A program made the translations under genes and the position numbers. Of a DNA stretch of 64,000 bases, positions 34,351 through 43,037 are shown piece after piece. Origin of the DNA: Halosaccharopolyspora lacisalsi (GTDB lineage Bacteria > Actinomycetota > Actinomycetes > Mycobacteriales > Pseudonocardiaceae); assembly GCF_014137975.1 (NCBI RefSeq), contig NZ_JACGWZ010000001.1:434001-498000 (forward strand), given 5' to 3'. The first letter of the stretch is position 1. Each line of letters starts with the position of its first letter. Under the pieces are notes generated by a model that saw only the letters and a program-made list of their open reading frames with translations, was not told the origin of the DNA and did not search any database.

Positions 34351-35222
34351 TGCTGCCTCCCGGTGCGGTGTTCGTTCCAGACCCAACCCAGCGTGCGGCG
34401 GGCCATTACCGCCATCGCGTGGGTGCGGTAGTTCGCCGTGCCGCGGACGTCGTCGATGGGCGCGGTCGTCGCCGCCACCAGCTCGCCGAAACGCCGCACG
34501 ACGGACTCGGGCAGCGGGCGCGGCCGGTTCCACTGGTCGGTGTCGGTCAGTTCCGCTGCGAGGAATTCCGCGGCCTCCGTGGCCGGGCGCGGCGTCGGAG
34601 CGGCCGAACCGAGACCGGTGCCCACGCGCTGCTGTTCGGGGTGCAGCGCCACGGCGAAGGTGCACACGGCGATGACCATCGCGTTGCGGGTACCGATCTT
34701 GGAGAACTGCTGAGCTCCGGTGGCGGGAGCGACGTGCACGGCGGCGATCAGCTCGTCGTCGGCCAGCACGTGGCGCTTGACCCCGGTGAAGAACTCCCCG
34801 ACGGGCACCGTGCGGGTGCCGCGCAGCGACTGCACCTCGACCTCGGCGTCCGAGGCCAGCAGCGGCGGATGCCCGTCGCCGGCGGGGGAGGCCGAGGCGA
34901 GGTTGCCGCCGAGCGTGCCGCGATTGCGGATCTGCGGGGAGCCCACGGTGCGGGAGGCGATGGCCAGCCCGGGCAGTCGGTCCCCGAGCTCGTCGATGAG
35001 CCGCGCGTAGGGCACTCCGGCCCCGATGCGCAGCCTGCCGTCGTCGAGCGACCAGTCGGTGAGCTCGGGGACGCCGGTCAGATCCAGCAGGGTGCTCGGG
35101 CGCCGGCGACCGAAATTGATCTCGACCATGACGTCGGTGCCGCCCGCGATCGGTGTCGCGTCGGGATGGTGGGCCTTGGCGTCGAGCGCGTCGCGCCAGT
35201 GGGTCGGGCGGAGGAAGTCCAC
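34341..35222 (-). CDS. Xanthine dehydrogenase, FAD-binding subunit
   Basis: A 293-residue FAD subunit. It starts VDFLRPTHWRDAL, shows the FAD motif ATPIAGGTDVMVEINFG and the IGSxxIRNRGTLGGN-type motif (VGSPQIRNRGTLGGNLASASPAGD), and ends in the CO-dehydrogenase flavoprotein C-terminal domain. GTG 35222 is preferred: GGAG is eight bases upstream and the N-terminus fits. A longer frame reaching 35447 is unlikely. It is the first gene of the operon and is divergent from pucR across a ~266-base regulatory gap. Confidence 0.92.
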   Translation of the reverse strand: MDFLRPTHWRDALDAKAHHPDATPIAGGTDVMVEINFGRRRPSTLLDLTGVPELTDWSLDDGRLRIGAGVPYARLIDELGDRLPGLAIASRTVGSPQIRNRGTLGGNLASASPAGDGHPPLLASDAEVEVQSLRGTRTVPVGEFFTGVKRHVLADDELIAAVHVAPATGAQQFSKIGTRNAMVIAVCTFAVALHPEQQRVGTGLGSAAPTPRPATEAAEFLAAELTDTDQWNRPRPLPESVVRRFGELVAATTAPIDDVRGTANYRTHAMAVMARRTLGWVWNEHRTGRQQCA

Positions 35223-35488
35223 GGTTGTTCTCCAGGTCGCGGATGTCGCCGCGAGGGCCGGTCTCGGGGTGTGAGTCAGTACACAACTCCCACCCGGGTG
35301 TTGACTAGCGGCGGAAACCATGAAAAGGAGCGCGGCGTGGGCGGCGCGGTTCGTGCTTTCCTCCAAACGGCCGGTTCGGCGGTTTTCGTCGACAACGCCC
35401 TCCCGAGGTCGGGTGCCCCCTTCCGGCACCGGTGTATGCGTGGTCACAGCTTCGGCGGGACGTGGACGACTGCTATAGGGTGCGGCGG

Positions 35489-37009
35489 GTGCTGCTACGT
35501 GATCTTCTCGACGACCGGGAGCTCGGGCTGGTCCCGCTGACCGGTCGGCAGTACCTGGACCGGCCGATCCACGGGATCTACATCACCGATCTGATCGACC
35601 CCCGTCGCTACCTGCACGGTGGGGAACTGGTGCTCAGCGGCCTGGTCTGGCACAGCGAACCCGCCGACTCCGAGCGGTTCGCCGCCGCGCTGGCCGACGC
35701 GGGGGTGGCCGGGCTCGCCGCGGGAACGGCGCGCCTCGGTGGTGCCCCGCCCGACCTGGTCCAAGCCTGCGCCCGGCACGCCGTACCGCTCGTCGAGGTG
35801 CCGTTGGCGGTCAGCTTCAACACCCTTTCCGAACACGTGCTGCGCTTCCTGCGCCGGGACACGGCGCCTCGGCGCGACCTCGTCGACGCCGTGGCGGCGG
35901 GCGCGGAGCTCCCGCGGGTGCTGGCGCTGGCCGCCGAGCAACTGGACACCGACTGCTGGGTGCTCTCGGCGGCCGGAACGGTCGTCGGCACGGCCGAGCT
36001 CACGGAACGGAGCCGGCGCTGCCTGGTGCGGGGCTTCCTCGGCTCCGTCGAGCCCCCCGGGACGGTGACCGCCCCGGTGGACGAGACCGGCGGGGCGTTC
36101 GTGCTGTGGCCGGTCGGGTCCGAGGCCGAACCGCGCGCGGCGCGCTGGTTCGTCGCCCTCGCCGGTGACCGGCAGGAGTGGGGCCCGGAGGCGGAGGCGA
36201 TCGCCGCGGACCTGGGCACGGCCGTGGCACTGCTGCGTTCCAGACTGGAGGAGGGCAGGCAGGCCGCGAGTCGTTCGGTGCGGGCGGCGCTGCACCGGCT
36301 GCTCGACGGCTCGGCGAGTCCACCGGAGGTCGGCGCCCGGTTGGAGGCCGCCGGTCTTCCCGCCGACGAGCCGCTGCGGGTCGTCGCCGTCGAGGCGGGT
36401 GATCACTCCGAGGCGGCGACGAGGCTGCTGCGCGAGATCACGGCCGCGACCGGACTCGCCGCGGTCACCGCCCCCCTGGAGCCCGGAGCGCTGGCCCTGC
36501 TGGCCGCCGACCACGGTGAGCTGGCCGGGATCGACGAGCGCCTGCGCCGCGTGCTCGACGACGTCGAGCACGGCGGGGACGAGAACCTGGTGATCGGAGT
36601 CAGCGACATCAGCGACACGTCCAGCCTGCGCGGTGCGGTGGAGGAGGCCCGGCACGCGCGTGATCTCGCCGCGCATCGCGGTGGCAGGCGCGGGATGGCC
36701 ACCGCCGCCGAACTCGCCTCCCACCAGGTCCTGCTGGCCTCGTTGCCCGAGCGGCTGCGGTGCTCCTACCGCGACCGGCTGCTGTCACCGCTGATCGACT
36801 ACGACCGCGGGCACCAGTCCGAGCTGGTCCGCACGCTGCGGACGTTCTTGGAATTCTCCGGTTCCTGGTCGCGTTGTGCCCAGACGCTGCACGTGCACGT
36901 GAACACCCTGCGTTACCGAATTCGCAGGATCGAGGAGATCACGGGGCGCGACCTGACCGACTTCGCGACCCGTGTGGACTTCTACCTCGCCCTGCGACTG
37001 CTCACATAG
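35489..37009 (+). CDS. pucR: PucR-family transcriptional regulator of purine catabolism
   Basis: A 506-residue regulator. The N-terminal PucR domain (VLLRDLLDDRELGLVPLTG) leads into a central GGDEF-like region and a C-terminal helix-turn-helix (LRTFLEFSGSWSRCAQTLHVHVNTLRYRIRRIEEITG). It probably activates the divergent xanthine dehydrogenase operon when purines are present. The start follows the family N-terminus; GTG 35480 is an alternative. A TATAGG box at 35474-35479 lies close upstream, so the message is leaderless or nearly so. Confidence 0.9.
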   Translation: MLLRDLLDDRELGLVPLTGRQYLDRPIHGIYITDLIDPRRYLHGGELVLSGLVWHSEPADSERFAAALADAGVAGLAAGTARLGGAPPDLVQACARHAVPLVEVPLAVSFNTLSEHVLRFLRRDTAPRRDLVDAVAAGAELPRVLALAAEQLDTDCWVLSAAGTVVGTAELTERSRRCLVRGFLGSVEPPGTVTAPVDETGGAFVLWPVGSEAEPRAARWFVALAGDRQEWGPEAEAIAADLGTAVALLRSRLEEGRQAASRSVRAALHRLLDGSASPPEVGARLEAAGLPADEPLRVVAVEAGDHSEAATRLLREITAATGLAAVTAPLEPGALALLAADHGELAGIDERLRRVLDDVEHGGDENLVIGVSDISDTSSLRGAVEEARHARDLAAHRGGRRGMATAAELASHQVLLASLPERLRCSYRDRLLSPLIDYDRGHQSELVRTLRTFLEFSGSWSRCAQTLHVHVNTLRYRIRRIEEITGRDLTDFATRVDFYLALRLLT

Positions 37010-37280
37010 GAGTATCGCGAACAGCTCCACGAGAGGTGTGGCTCACCCGGAAAGTCTAAGCTGACCACCACCCCTCGTGTTCATGGTCACGTCGTGCTCG
37101 GCTAGCCGGGGGAAAGGCGGCTCACTGTTGGCGTCGCTACTTGTGAGACCGGTAGGATTTTCGGTCGGCATGAGACACCCAGCTCGCGATGATCACCCTT
37201 ATGGCAACGCCGGTGTCGACCGGTCTACGGGCGGTAAGGGCGCTGACCCACCCCGCTGTTGAGGAACGGAGGTATCGGGA
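37010..37280 (+). other. Upstream region of the polyamine operon
   Basis: 271 bases without a convincing gene. TAGGAT at about 37152, with TTGGCG about 19 bases upstream, is a possible promoter, and GGAGG precedes the decarboxylase start. No AdoMet-type riboswitch or clear terminator is visible. Confidence 0.35.
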
Positions 37281-38528
37281 TTGACCGACCTGTCCGCCAC
37301 CACTGGTGTGACGGACCGCCCGAGCGGTGCCAGCGCCGCGCCCCGCGCGGCGGATACGTCCTCGTGTGTCCGAGACTTCCTGGATCGGCAGGTCCCTCCG
37401 ACACCGTGCCTGGTGCTGGACCTGGCCGTGGTACGCAGCCGCTACACGGGTCTGCGGTCGATGCTTCCCGACGCCCGCGTCTGCTACGCCGTCAAGGCGA
37501 ACCCGCAACCGGAGGTGGTGGCCGAGCTGGTCGGCCTGGGGGCCTCCTTCGACGTGGCCAGCCCCGGTGAGATCGACCTGTGCCTGGCCAACGGCGCTAC
37601 ACCCGAGTCGATCTCCTACGGCAACACCATCAAGAAACCCGTCGACATCGCACGGGCCCACGAGCTGGGTGTGCGCCTGTTCGCCACCGACAGCGCGGCC
37701 GACCTGGACAACATCGCCGCCGCCGCGCCCGGCGCGAGCGTCTTCTGCCGCGTCCTCGTGGACAACGAGGGTTCCCGCACGCCGTTCGGCCGCAAGTTCG
37801 GGTGCGACCCGGAGACCGCCGCGCGGTTGCTGGAACGGGCGAGCCGGCTCGGTCTCGACCCCTACGGCGCGTCGTTCCACATCGGTTCCCAGCAGCACGA
37901 CCCCGAGGCGTGGGAGCACGGCATCGTCGCGGCCCGCGAGGTCTTCGACCAGGTCACCGGTGTCAGGCCGCGCATGGTCAACCTCGGTGGTGGGTTGCCC
38001 GCCTCCTACACCCAGGCAGCTCCACCGCCACGGGACTACGCCGAGCGCATCGAGGCCGCGCTGGACCGGAACTTCGGTTCCGAGCGGCCCGAGCTGCTGA
38101 TCGAGCCCGGTCGTCACCTGGTCGGCGACGCCGGCGTGCTGCGCAGCGAGGTCGTGCTCGTCACTCCCGAGACCGGCGGACAGCGCCGTTGGGTGTACCT
38201 GGACGTCGGCCGCTACAACGGGTTGGCCGAAACCGAGGGCGAAGCCATCACCTACCGACTGCGTACCGCACGCGACGGTGACGCGACCGGACCCGTGGTG
38301 CTGGCCGGCCCCACCTGCGACGGCGACGACGTGCTCTATCAGGACACCAGCTACGAACTCCCGGTCACGCTGCGCGGCGGAGACTGGGTGGACCTGCTCA
38401 GTGCGGGGGCCTACACGGCCAGCTACTCCTCGGTGGGCTTCAACGGATTCGCGCCGCTGCCCACCTACTGCCTGGACAGCCGGGCAGTCGGTCACACCGC
38501 CGGTGATGTGCGAACCGAGCGACCCTGA
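37281..38528 (+). CDS. Ornithine-type PLP decarboxylase (alanine racemase fold)
   Basis: A 415-residue group IV decarboxylase. The PLP lysine is in CYAVKANPQPEVV. Other signatures are HIGSQQ, the glycine loop NLGGGLPA, the PLP-phosphate motif IEPGRHLVGDAG, and GPTCDGDDVLY containing the dimer-interface Cys-Asp. These fit ornithine/lysine decarboxylases rather than diaminopimelate decarboxylase. It should supply putrescine (or cadaverine) to the two downstream polyamine genes. The TTG start is nine bases after GGAGG. The first ~30 residues are a poorly conserved extension. Confidence 0.88.
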   Translation: MTDLSATTGVTDRPSGASAAPRAADTSSCVRDFLDRQVPPTPCLVLDLAVVRSRYTGLRSMLPDARVCYAVKANPQPEVVAELVGLGASFDVASPGEIDLCLANGATPESISYGNTIKKPVDIARAHELGVRLFATDSAADLDNIAAAAPGASVFCRVLVDNEGSRTPFGRKFGCDPETAARLLERASRLGLDPYGASFHIGSQQHDPEAWEHGIVAAREVFDQVTGVRPRMVNLGGGLPASYTQAAPPPRDYAERIEAALDRNFGSERPELLIEPGRHLVGDAGVLRSEVVLVTPETGGQRRWVYLDVGRYNGLAETEGEAITYRLRTARDGDATGPVVLAGPTCDGDDVLYQDTSYELPVTLRGGDWVDLLSAGAYTASYSSVGFNGFAPLPTYCLDSRAVGHTAGDVRTERP

Positions 38529-38608
38529 CCGCCGCACACGCGGCGGTGGGCAGCGGCTCGCGAGAGTTTTTCCCAGGCGGAATCTGCGAAATGTTGGGAG
38601 GTCGATAG

Positions 38609-39010
38609 ATGTCGATTGACGCCGGAACCCTGCAAACCCCCGTGGGTTTGTTCACCGGGCAGCACGTCCTCGCCGAACTGGAGGGCGTCGAAGCGAGCCT
38701 GCTCGATGACGAGCAGTTCCTGCGGGACACCTTGCACAGCGCGTTGGAGCGTTCGTGGGCAACCGTGTGTGATGTGATGGCCAAGCGATTCGATCCGCAG
38801 GGCGTTACCGTGTTGGCACTGCTGTCGGAGTCCCACGCTTCGCTGCACACCTACCCGGAAAAGGGCTCGATCTTCATCGACGTGTTCACCTGTGGTGACC
38901 AGGCGCAGCCGGAGCGGGCGGTGGAGTTGCTCGCCGAGGCGCTGTGTCCGAGCTCGGTGCACAGCCAGACCATCCGCCGTGGTCGTGATCAAGACACCGA
39001 ACTCGCGTGA
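38609..39010 (+). CDS. speD: S-adenosylmethionine decarboxylase proenzyme
   Basis: A 133-residue class-I bacterial-type AdoMet decarboxylase. The self-cleavage site is in LSESHASLHTYPEKG, where the serine becomes the pyruvoyl cofactor, followed by the conserved FIDVFTCGD. It produces decarboxylated AdoMet, the aminopropyl donor used by the next gene. It lies 80 bases after the decarboxylase and 21 before the synthase on the same strand. The ATG follows GGGAGG. Confidence 0.95.
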   Translation: MSIDAGTLQTPVGLFTGQHVLAELEGVEASLLDDEQFLRDTLHSALERSWATVCDVMAKRFDPQGVTVLALLSESHASLHTYPEKGSIFIDVFTCGDQAQPERAVELLAEALCPSSVHSQTIRRGRDQDTELA

Positions 39011-39031
39011 GGATCGGTCGAGGGACTTTTC

Positions 39032-39925
39032 GTGAAGGAGCAGGAGTTGATCGAGCTCGACGGCAAGCACTGGATCCAGGAGCCGCTGGGTGAGGACATG
39101 CGGCGGCTCTGGCGGGTCGACGAGGTGCTGTGGGAAGGAGACACCGCTTACCAGCACGTGACGATCGCACGGACGGGACAGGGCGTCTCGTTGTTCTGCG
39201 ACGACGATCGGCAGAGCACCGAGTACTCCCAGCTCGTCTACCACGAGGCGCTCATGGTGCCGGGATTCCTGCTCGCCGACAAGATCGAACGGGTGCTCGT
39301 CATCGGTTCGAGCGAGGGTGTGGCCAGCAAGATGGCCGTCGACGCCGGGGCGAGTCGAGTCGACCACGTCGACATCGACCACGAGTGCGTGCGGGCCTGC
39401 GCCGAGCACCTGCCCTACGGTTACCGCGCCGCGGAACTGTCGGAGCTGGAACAGGGTGACGGGACGATCACGCTGCACTACTCCGACGGGTGGAGCTTCC
39501 TCGACCGGGCACTGGGCAACGGGGACCGCTACGACCTGGTGGTGGTCGACCTTCCCGACGAGCGGGCGGACGACGACGAGAGCCAGCACAACCGGCTCTA
39601 CGGGGTCGAGTTCATCCGCCGTTGCCAGGCGGTGCTGGCTCCGGGGGGCGTCGTCGGCTTCCAGGCCGGCAGTCCCACGGTGTGGCGCAACACCACCCTG
39701 ACCCGGGCCTACAACCGGTTCCGCACGGTGTTCGACACCGTGACCTACTTCGGTTCCGACGAGCACGAGTGGTCGTTCCTGTTCGGCAGGGTCGAACAAC
39801 TCGACGACCCGATCAACGTCATGCTCGAAGCTCTTCCGGAGTGCTCCTACGAGCCGGTGTCGGTGGACGACGCGAGCCTCATCGGTTCCACCGTGCCGCC
39901 CTACTCCGTTCGTCACCAGGAGTGA
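39032..39925 (+). CDS. speE: Spermidine synthase
   Basis: A 297-residue aminopropyltransferase. It contains QSTEYSQLVYHEALMVPGFL, the AdoMet loop VLVIGSSEGVASKMAV (a variant of the usual GGGEG), the catalytic aspartate in LVVVDLPDE, and a Rossmann-fold C-terminus. It transfers aminopropyl to putrescine to give spermidine. The GSSEG loop instead of GGGDG is notable and might alter substrate choice. The GTG start follows a weak binding site. A strong hairpin ends the operon. Confidence 0.88.
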   Translation: MKEQELIELDGKHWIQEPLGEDMRRLWRVDEVLWEGDTAYQHVTIARTGQGVSLFCDDDRQSTEYSQLVYHEALMVPGFLLADKIERVLVIGSSEGVASKMAVDAGASRVDHVDIDHECVRACAEHLPYGYRAAELSELEQGDGTITLHYSDGWSFLDRALGNGDRYDLVVVDLPDERADDDESQHNRLYGVEFIRRCQAVLAPGGVVGFQAGSPTVWRNTTLTRAYNRFRTVFDTVTYFGSDEHEWSFLFGRVEQLDDPINVMLEALPECSYEPVSVDDASLIGSTVPPYSVRHQE

Positions 39926-40003
39926 GGCGTTCGGGAGTCCTCCCGGGCCGGCTCGCGTAGCGGTGCTGGCAGGGGGAACCTCACGAGGCTTTCCCAAAGG
40001 GGC

Positions 40004-40047
40004 GAACGGGCCGTTTCGGGCACTCACACCGCCGAAACGGCCCGTTC
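40004..40047. terminator. Strong convergent terminator after speE
   Basis: GAACGGGCCGTTTCGG (40004-40019) pairs perfectly with CCGAAACGGCCCGTTC (40032-40047), a 16-base-pair stem with a 12-base loop. It separates speE from the convergent hypothetical gene. Confidence 0.75.
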
Positions 40048-40075
40048 ACCGGCCACCTGCGGAGGTGGCCACGAC

Positions 40076-41194
40076 TCACCGCAGGTACGGGTGGATCCCC
40101 TCGGTCGTGGCCGCGTCCCGCCGCTGCTGGAACCACTGGTCGAAGGCCAGCCCGCGAGTGCGCAGTTCGCCCTCGACCTCCTCGATGCGCAACGGGGAAA
40201 CCTCGGACTCCTCGAGGCTCTTCGTGGTGAGCGGAAAGTCGATCTCGTACAGACTCTCGTGCTCGTTGTCGGCGAAGGGCCCCAGCGCCGTGAACACCGC
40301 TTCGCTGTCCTCCCAGCTCATGAGCTCGGCGGCTTCCAGCACCATGCGAGCCTCGTCGATGAACAGCCGCAGCGCCAGCGTCTCGGCCACCGTGCGCGGC
40401 GGGGTCCAGATCGATTCGGTCAGGGCGGAGGCCACCGCCGCCGAGGCCAGCAGCAGCCCACGAGTGAACCGCGCGTCGTAGCGGTGCTGGTAGCAGGACG
40501 GGAGTTCCTCCAGCACGAGCAGCCCGACTGCCTCGGAGACGGTGGCGTCGTTGATCGTCAGGGCCAGCTCGTCGTAGAAGAGCTCGTCGGTGACCACGTG
40601 AACGGCGTGCACGAGCGCACCCGCGGCCATCCTGGAACGCTCCTCGTCCCGATCGAGACCGCCCGGGGTGAAAGCGCCGAGGTCGAAGGCCCGCAACCGG
40701 GAGCTGAGATCGACGAGTTCGTCCTTCCAGGACCGGCTCTCCGCCTGCTCGACCTCCTCGGAACCCTCCAGGGCCTCCTCGACCGCCGCCTCCAACGCCG
40801 CCTCGGCCTCGCTGCGCGGTTCCTCGTCGGTCTGGTCCTCGGCCGCGGCCAGGCTCTGGTTGAACTCGTCCTCGGTGATCCGGACCTCGGACCGCGCCAC
40901 GGTCCACTCCGGCAGCGACTCGCTCTCGGCGATCAGCTCGTTCAACACCGTCTTGGCGGCCTCCTCGGCCGCCCGCAGCGTGGGAGCGTCCAGCGCGAGC
41001 ATCACGTTCGCTCCCTCGGAGGTCACCGCGATCCGATAGTCCAGGACGTCGATGCTCTCCTCTTCCGGACCCGCCACACCCTCGATCTGGCCGAGCTGGC
41101 GGTCCAGCAGTGAGACCACTCCCTCCTGCTGTAGTGCGTCCAGCCTCGTGGCCTGCACCGGCGGTTCCACTGCCGCCGTGACTACGTAATCCAC
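40076..41194 (-). CDS. Large acidic hypothetical protein, 372 aa
   Basis: I do not recognise a family. The protein starts MDYVVTAAVEPPVQATRLDALQ. An N-terminal ~110-residue alpha/beta part is followed by a highly acidic stretch (SEAEAALEAAVEEALEGSEE) and then a largely helical C-terminal half with many Glu and Leu. It has no signal peptide or membrane segment, so it is probably cytoplasmic. The length and codon use look like a real gene. It is monocistronic and convergent with speE. Confidence 0.7.
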   Translation of the reverse strand: MDYVVTAAVEPPVQATRLDALQQEGVVSLLDRQLGQIEGVAGPEEESIDVLDYRIAVTSEGANVMLALDAPTLRAAEEAAKTVLNELIAESESLPEWTVARSEVRITEDEFNQSLAAAEDQTDEEPRSEAEAALEAAVEEALEGSEEVEQAESRSWKDELVDLSSRLRAFDLGAFTPGGLDRDEERSRMAAGALVHAVHVVTDELFYDELALTINDATVSEAVGLLVLEELPSCYQHRYDARFTRGLLLASAAVASALTESIWTPPRTVAETLALRLFIDEARMVLEAAELMSWEDSEAVFTALGPFADNEHESLYEIDFPLTTKSLEESEVSPLRIEEVEGELRTRGLAFDQWFQQRRDAATTEGIHPYLR

Positions 41195-41281
41195 CGGGTC
41201 TCGCCTTCCCTTAACGGTTGAGACGCATGGTACGTGCCCGTACCGGACCGAGTCGGTGCCCGCACCGCATCATGGGTGAGT

Positions 41282-42205
41282 ATGAACGACGTGAGAAAAA
41301 CCGTGACCGTATTCGGTAGTTGCAACATGGATCTGGTGACCTACGTCGAGACGGCGCCACGGCGCGGCGAGACGGTACACGGCAAGCGGTTCCACACCGT
41401 GCCCGGCGGCAAGGGCGCCAACCAGGCCATCGCGGTGGCGCGGGCCGGCGTCGACGTCGGGATGATCGGAGCCGTCGGCGCCGACGAGTTCGCCGCGCAG
41501 ATCCGCGAAACGCTTTCCGCGGCGCACGTCGACGTCGCGGGAGTGCGAACCGTGTCGGGGCACAGCGGGACGGCGCACATCGTGGTCGACGACGACGGGG
41601 GAAACTCCATCATCGTGATCCCCGCGGCCAACGGAACCGTCGACGGGCTCGCCGCGGGAGACGAGGAACGCATCGCCGGTTCGGCGAGCCTGCTGCTGCA
41701 GCTGGAGACTCCGCTGGAGGGGGTGGCCGCCGCGGCCGAAGCGGCCCGGCGCCACGGGGTTCAGGTGGTACTGACCCCGGCCCCCGCCGTGGAGCTGCCC
41801 GCCGACCTGCTGTCCCGGGTCGACCTGCTGGTACCCAACGAGCACGAGGCCGCGGTACTGACCGGCTACGAGGATCCCAACCGCGCGCTGCCCGCACTGC
41901 TCGAACTCGTGCCCGAAGTCGTCATCACGTGGGGTGGCCGAGGGCTGCTGTACGGCGACCGCTCCGGTGAAGTCATCGAGATGCCCGCGCATCAGGTACC
42001 CGTGGTGGACACCACGGCGGCGGGGGACACGTTCGTCGGCGTACTCAGCGCGGCGGTGGCCGCGGGGGTGGATATGCGGGAGGCCCTACGCAGGGGAACG
42101 GCCGCGTCGGCATTGTCGGTCCAGCGCAATGGTGCCAGCAGTTCGATGCCCACCGATCGGGAGATAACCGAGTTCATGTCCGGTGAAAACCGGGCGAAGG
42201 ACTGA
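41282..42205 (+). CDS. rbsK: Ribokinase / PfkB-family sugar kinase
   Basis: A 307-residue PfkB kinase. It has the N-terminal VFGSCNMDLVTYV, the substrate-site HTVPGGKGANQAIAVARAG, NEHEAAVLTG, and the C-terminal anion hole VVDTTAAGDTFVGVL with the catalytic aspartate. The pattern fits ribokinase best, but no transporter or hydrolase is adjacent to confirm ribose. ATG 41282 starts the conserved region; a longer frame from 41234 is less likely. A terminator hairpin follows. Confidence 0.87.
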   Translation: MNDVRKTVTVFGSCNMDLVTYVETAPRRGETVHGKRFHTVPGGKGANQAIAVARAGVDVGMIGAVGADEFAAQIRETLSAAHVDVAGVRTVSGHSGTAHIVVDDDGGNSIIVIPAANGTVDGLAAGDEERIAGSASLLLQLETPLEGVAAAAEAARRHGVQVVLTPAPAVELPADLLSRVDLLVPNEHEAAVLTGYEDPNRALPALLELVPEVVITWGGRGLLYGDRSGEVIEMPAHQVPVVDTTAAGDTFVGVLSAAVAAGVDMREALRRGTAASALSVQRNGASSSMPTDREITEFMSGENRAKD

Positions 42206-42257
42206 TGACAATCAGTGTGGTCGTCGTGGCTGCGCGTGAGCGGAACGCCGACGATCC

Positions 42258-42298
42258 GGGCGGCCGGGACGAAAATTGACCGCGAAACCCGGCCGCCC
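42258..42298. terminator. Convergent terminator between rbsK and lsr2
   Basis: GGGCGGCCGGG (42258-42268) pairs perfectly with CCCGGCCGCCC (42288-42298) across a 19-base AT-richer loop. It lies just before the lsr2 stop on the other strand. Confidence 0.7.
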
Positions 42299-42311
42299 CG
42301 GGACTGACTTC

Positions 42312-42677
42312 TTACTGGGCCTTGTCGTACGCGTCGACGATCTCCGCGGGAATGCGCCCCCGGTCGGAAACCTGCATGCCCTGTTGCCGCGCCCATTCGC
42401 GAATCGCCTGATTGCGCTCGCGGTCGGCGGCGGTGGGGGCCTTACCGGCTTTCCCGGACTTGGCGGCGGCCTTGCTCGACTTGGTACCGGTGCGTTTGCG
42501 GCCGCCGGTGCGGCGAGCGCTGGCCACGTAGGACGCCAGGGAGTCGCGAAGCTCTGCGGCATTGTCGGCCGACAGGTCGATCGTGTAAGTAACGCCGTCC
42601 AGGGCGAACTCGACGGTCGACTCGGCTTCCGAGCCGTCGATGTCGTCCAGGAGTTGAACGGTGACCTTCTGAGCCAC
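42312..42677 (-). CDS. lsr2: Lsr2 nucleoid-associated protein
   Basis: A 121-residue Lsr2. The N-terminal dimerisation domain reads VTVQLLDDIDGSEAESTVEFALDG and ELRDSLASYV. A basic linker rich in Lys, Arg and Ala follows. The C-terminal DNA-binding domain has RNQAIREWARQQGMQVSDRGRIPAEIVDAY with the RGR AT-hook-like motif. Lsr2 bridges AT-rich DNA and silences transferred genes, like H-NS. GTG 42677 is used because GAGG precedes it and the family begins MAxKV. A second lsr2-like gene is divergent from it. Confidence 0.95.
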   Translation of the reverse strand: MAQKVTVQLLDDIDGSEAESTVEFALDGVTYTIDLSADNAAELRDSLASYVASARRTGGRKRTGTKSSKAAAKSGKAGKAPTAADRERNQAIREWARQQGMQVSDRGRIPAEIVDAYDKAQ

Positions 42678-43037
42678 GGGTAACCTCGATTCGGGATCGC
42701 TTTTCTCGATCGTCGGACAGTTTGCGACGAACTGCGGGCGCACAATAAACGACTGTTGCCGGAAAGCGCCAACCCGGGCGGCGCGAAGAGCGGGAGAGGT
42801 CGGCGATATGTGCGCGAGATTACTCGTGGCGCTTTCCTGTCGACTTCCGCTCGCCGAAGGTGTCGACGAGTCTGTCGTCGGCCGAGGTACGGGCGGTTCC
42901 CGAGGCCGTGGAAGGCTGTTCTATGGTTGGGTGCGAGACAACCGCGACGCGACGTGCTACAACGGGGATGGGTCGTACGGGGTCTCGCCTGCAAGTGTCG
43001 CGGATCGAGGCGGGGCACGTTCCCGAGACAGGTGATC
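42678..43037. other. Divergent promoter region between the two lsr2 genes
   Basis: 360 bases with no supported gene; frames seen here lack conservation. It should hold the promoters of both lsr2 paralogues. A TATTGT sequence on the minus strand near 42745 is a possible -10 for lsr2. It is only modestly AT-enriched. Confidence 0.4.
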
